From Clostridia bacterium (lineage in GTDB: Bacteria > Bacillota > Clostridia > Oscillospirales > CAG-272): 7,154 nt of DNA. Below are positions 6,106-7,154 of this stretch, piece by piece. The number at the start of each line of letters is the position of its first letter. Within the stretch, counting starts at the first letter, position 1. Both the position numbers and the translations under genes were made by a program. The DNA is taken from positions 1 to 7,154 of the forward strand of contig CAAEBS010000176.1 of assembly GCA_900754175.1 (NCBI GenBank), read 5' to 3'. The notes below the pieces were generated by a model, which worked only from the letters and a program-made list of their open reading frames with translations, was not told the DNA's origin and did no database searches.

Positions 6106-7154
6106 ATGAAAAAAATTCTTGTGATCGACGGGAACAGCATCCTGAACCGTGCTTTTTACGGGATCCGTCTTCTGACCAATAAGGAGGGACTGTACACCAA
6201 TGCGATCTACGGCATGATCACCATGGTCTCCCGGCATATGGAGGCGGTAAAGCCGGACTATTGCGCCGTGGCGTTCGACCTGAAGGCGCCGACCTTCCGG
6301 CATAAAATGTACGACGGCTACAAGGCAAACCGCACCGGGATGCCGGAGGAGCTTGCCGTACAGCTCCCATACGCCAAGGAGTGCATGGCGGCAATGGGAA
6401 TTGCGGTGCTGAGCAAGGAGGGGTACGAGGCGGACGACATTCTCGGCACACTTGCCCTCACTGCCAACGAGGCGGGTGTGGACGCCTGCGTGCTGACCGG
6501 CGACCGGGATTCCTTGCAGCTGATCGGGGCGCACACCGGCGTGCTTCTTGCCAAGACCAAGGAAACGGTGTGGTTTGACGAAGCGCAGTTCCGCTCGGTA
6601 TACGGGGTGGAGTCGTCGCAGTTCGTGGACGTCAAGGCGCTGATGGGCGATTCCTCCGACAACATCCCGGGCGTTCCGGGAATCGGAGAAAAGACGGCGC
6701 TCAAACTGATATCCGAGTTCGGCTCGCTGGAGCGCCTGTACGAGACCTATCCGGAGTCGTCGCTTTCGGCGTCGCTCAAGCAGAAGCTTGCCGACGGGCA
6801 TGACAAGGCGCTTTTGTCGCAGACGCTGGCAAGGATCGACTGCCACGTGCCGCTTGACACCTCGCTTGCCGATTATGCCTATCACGGCGTGGACCGGGAG
6901 GCGCTCCGTGCGCTGTTCGTGCGGCTGGAGTTCGGCGCTCTGCTGAAAAAGTTCGGTCTGGACGGAGAGGACGCCGGGACTGCCGGCAAGGAGGGGGAGC
7001 GTGAGATCGCCCTCCGGAAACTGCCGGACGACGCCCCCGAGGCGCTCTCCTGCTTCCGGGATAAAACGGTGGCGGTCGCCTGCGAAAACGGTCGGGTATT
7101 CCTGTGCGACGGCACGGCGCTGTGGTCGGTCCCCGAGGATCGGCTTGCCGTGGC
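6106..7154 (+). CDS. polA: DNA polymerase I, N-terminal part (cut by window end)
   Basis: The frame is open from ATG 6106 to the window end: 349 codons of an expected 850-950. Residues 1 to about 285 are the 5' nuclease (flap endonuclease) domain, which removes RNA primers and damaged strands. Metal-binding acids are in place: Asp8 (VIDGNS), Asp58 (AFDLKAPTFR), Glu108, Asp110 and Asp111 (GYEADDILGTLA), Asp133 and Asp135 (TGDRDS), Asp182 and Asp185 (MGDSSDNIPG). The helix-three-turn-helix DNA clamp GVPGIGEKTA follows at 189-198. After a Gly/Glu-rich linker (286-300) the 3'-5' exonuclease-like domain begins. Its first motif position reads VAVACE (322-327) rather than FDTE-like, so the first catalytic Asp appears absent. 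The polymerase domain lies beyond the window. The gene works in Okazaki-fragment maturation and excision repair. ATG 6106 is the first possible start because TAG lies two codons upstream; it lacks an adjacent Shine-Dalgarno. Confidence 0.97.
   Translation, partial: MKKILVIDGNSILNRAFYGIRLLTNKEGLYTNAIYGMITMVSRHMEAVKPDYCAVAFDLKAPTFRHKMYDGYKANRTGMPEELAVQLPYAKECMAAMGIAVLSKEGYEADDILGTLALTANEAGVDACVLTGDRDSLQLIGAHTGVLLAKTKETVWFDEAQFRSVYGVESSQFVDVKALMGDSSDNIPGVPGIGEKTALKLISEFGSLERLYETYPESSLSASLKQKLADGHDKALLSQTLARIDCHVPLDTSLADYAYHGVDREALRALFVRLEFGALLKKFGLDGEDAGTAGKEGEREIALRKLPDDAPEALSCFRDKTVAVACENGRVFLCDGTALWSVPEDRLAV

Noticed and set aside
5724..6140. 138-codon minus-strand frame across rubredoxin and its terminator
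   Set aside because: It is antisense to rubredoxin, a terminator and a promoter; no ribosome site or family resemblance.
6040..6885. Minus-strand frame of 281 codons opposite polA
   Set aside because: It is antisense to the conserved 5' nuclease domain, which explains the open frame through codon bias.

Overview
This looks like an ordinary chromosomal segment from a Gram-positive, Clostridia-type bacterium (Bacillota). The clues are consensus sigma-A promoters with 17-nt spacers, strong GGAGG ribosome sites, a small free-standing rubredoxin, a SpoVB-like flippase, and a DNA polymerase I N-terminus whose wording resembles clostridial homologues. The coding DNA is fairly GC-rich, which would suit a gut Oscillospirales-like anaerobe. 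That taxonomic placement is inference from family resemblance; no 16S or other marker is present.

Layout, left to right. On the minus strand, reading from high to low coordinates: (1) a SpoVB/MOP-type polysaccharide flippase (5406 to 3862); (2) tRNA-Val(GAC) (3717 to 3641) with its own near-consensus promoter and a 13-bp hairpin after it; (3) two ABC-exporter half-transporters (3547 to 1823 and 1823 to 36), whose stop and start codons overlap by one base. On the plus strand: (4) rubredoxin (5692-5877) with a clear promoter and terminator; (5) the first 349 codons of polA (6106 to the window end), with a perfect-consensus promoter about 130 bp upstream. The flippase and rubredoxin diverge from a 285-bp AT-rich intergenic region that holds the rubredoxin promoter and a 14-bp perfect palindrome.

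How the genes work together. The two ABC genes form one translationally coupled unit and carry complementary defects. The first subunit has Asp instead of the catalytic Glu and Gln instead of the switch His. The second has an altered signature, LSQGQ. This is the pattern of an asymmetric heterodimeric exporter with one working and one degenerate ATP site. The other genes are functionally independent: cell-envelope lipid-linked precursor flipping, translation, electron transfer or oxidative-stress protection, and DNA repair/replication.

I do not see an undescribed defence, mobile or RNA-guided system here. There is no CRISPR array, insertion sequence, toxin-antitoxin pair or phage gene. The points worth a second look are regulatory: a tRNA and hairpin placed directly before the exporter operon with no obvious separate promoter, the rubredoxin-promoter palindrome, and the structured polA leader that has no Shine-Dalgarno next to the start codon.
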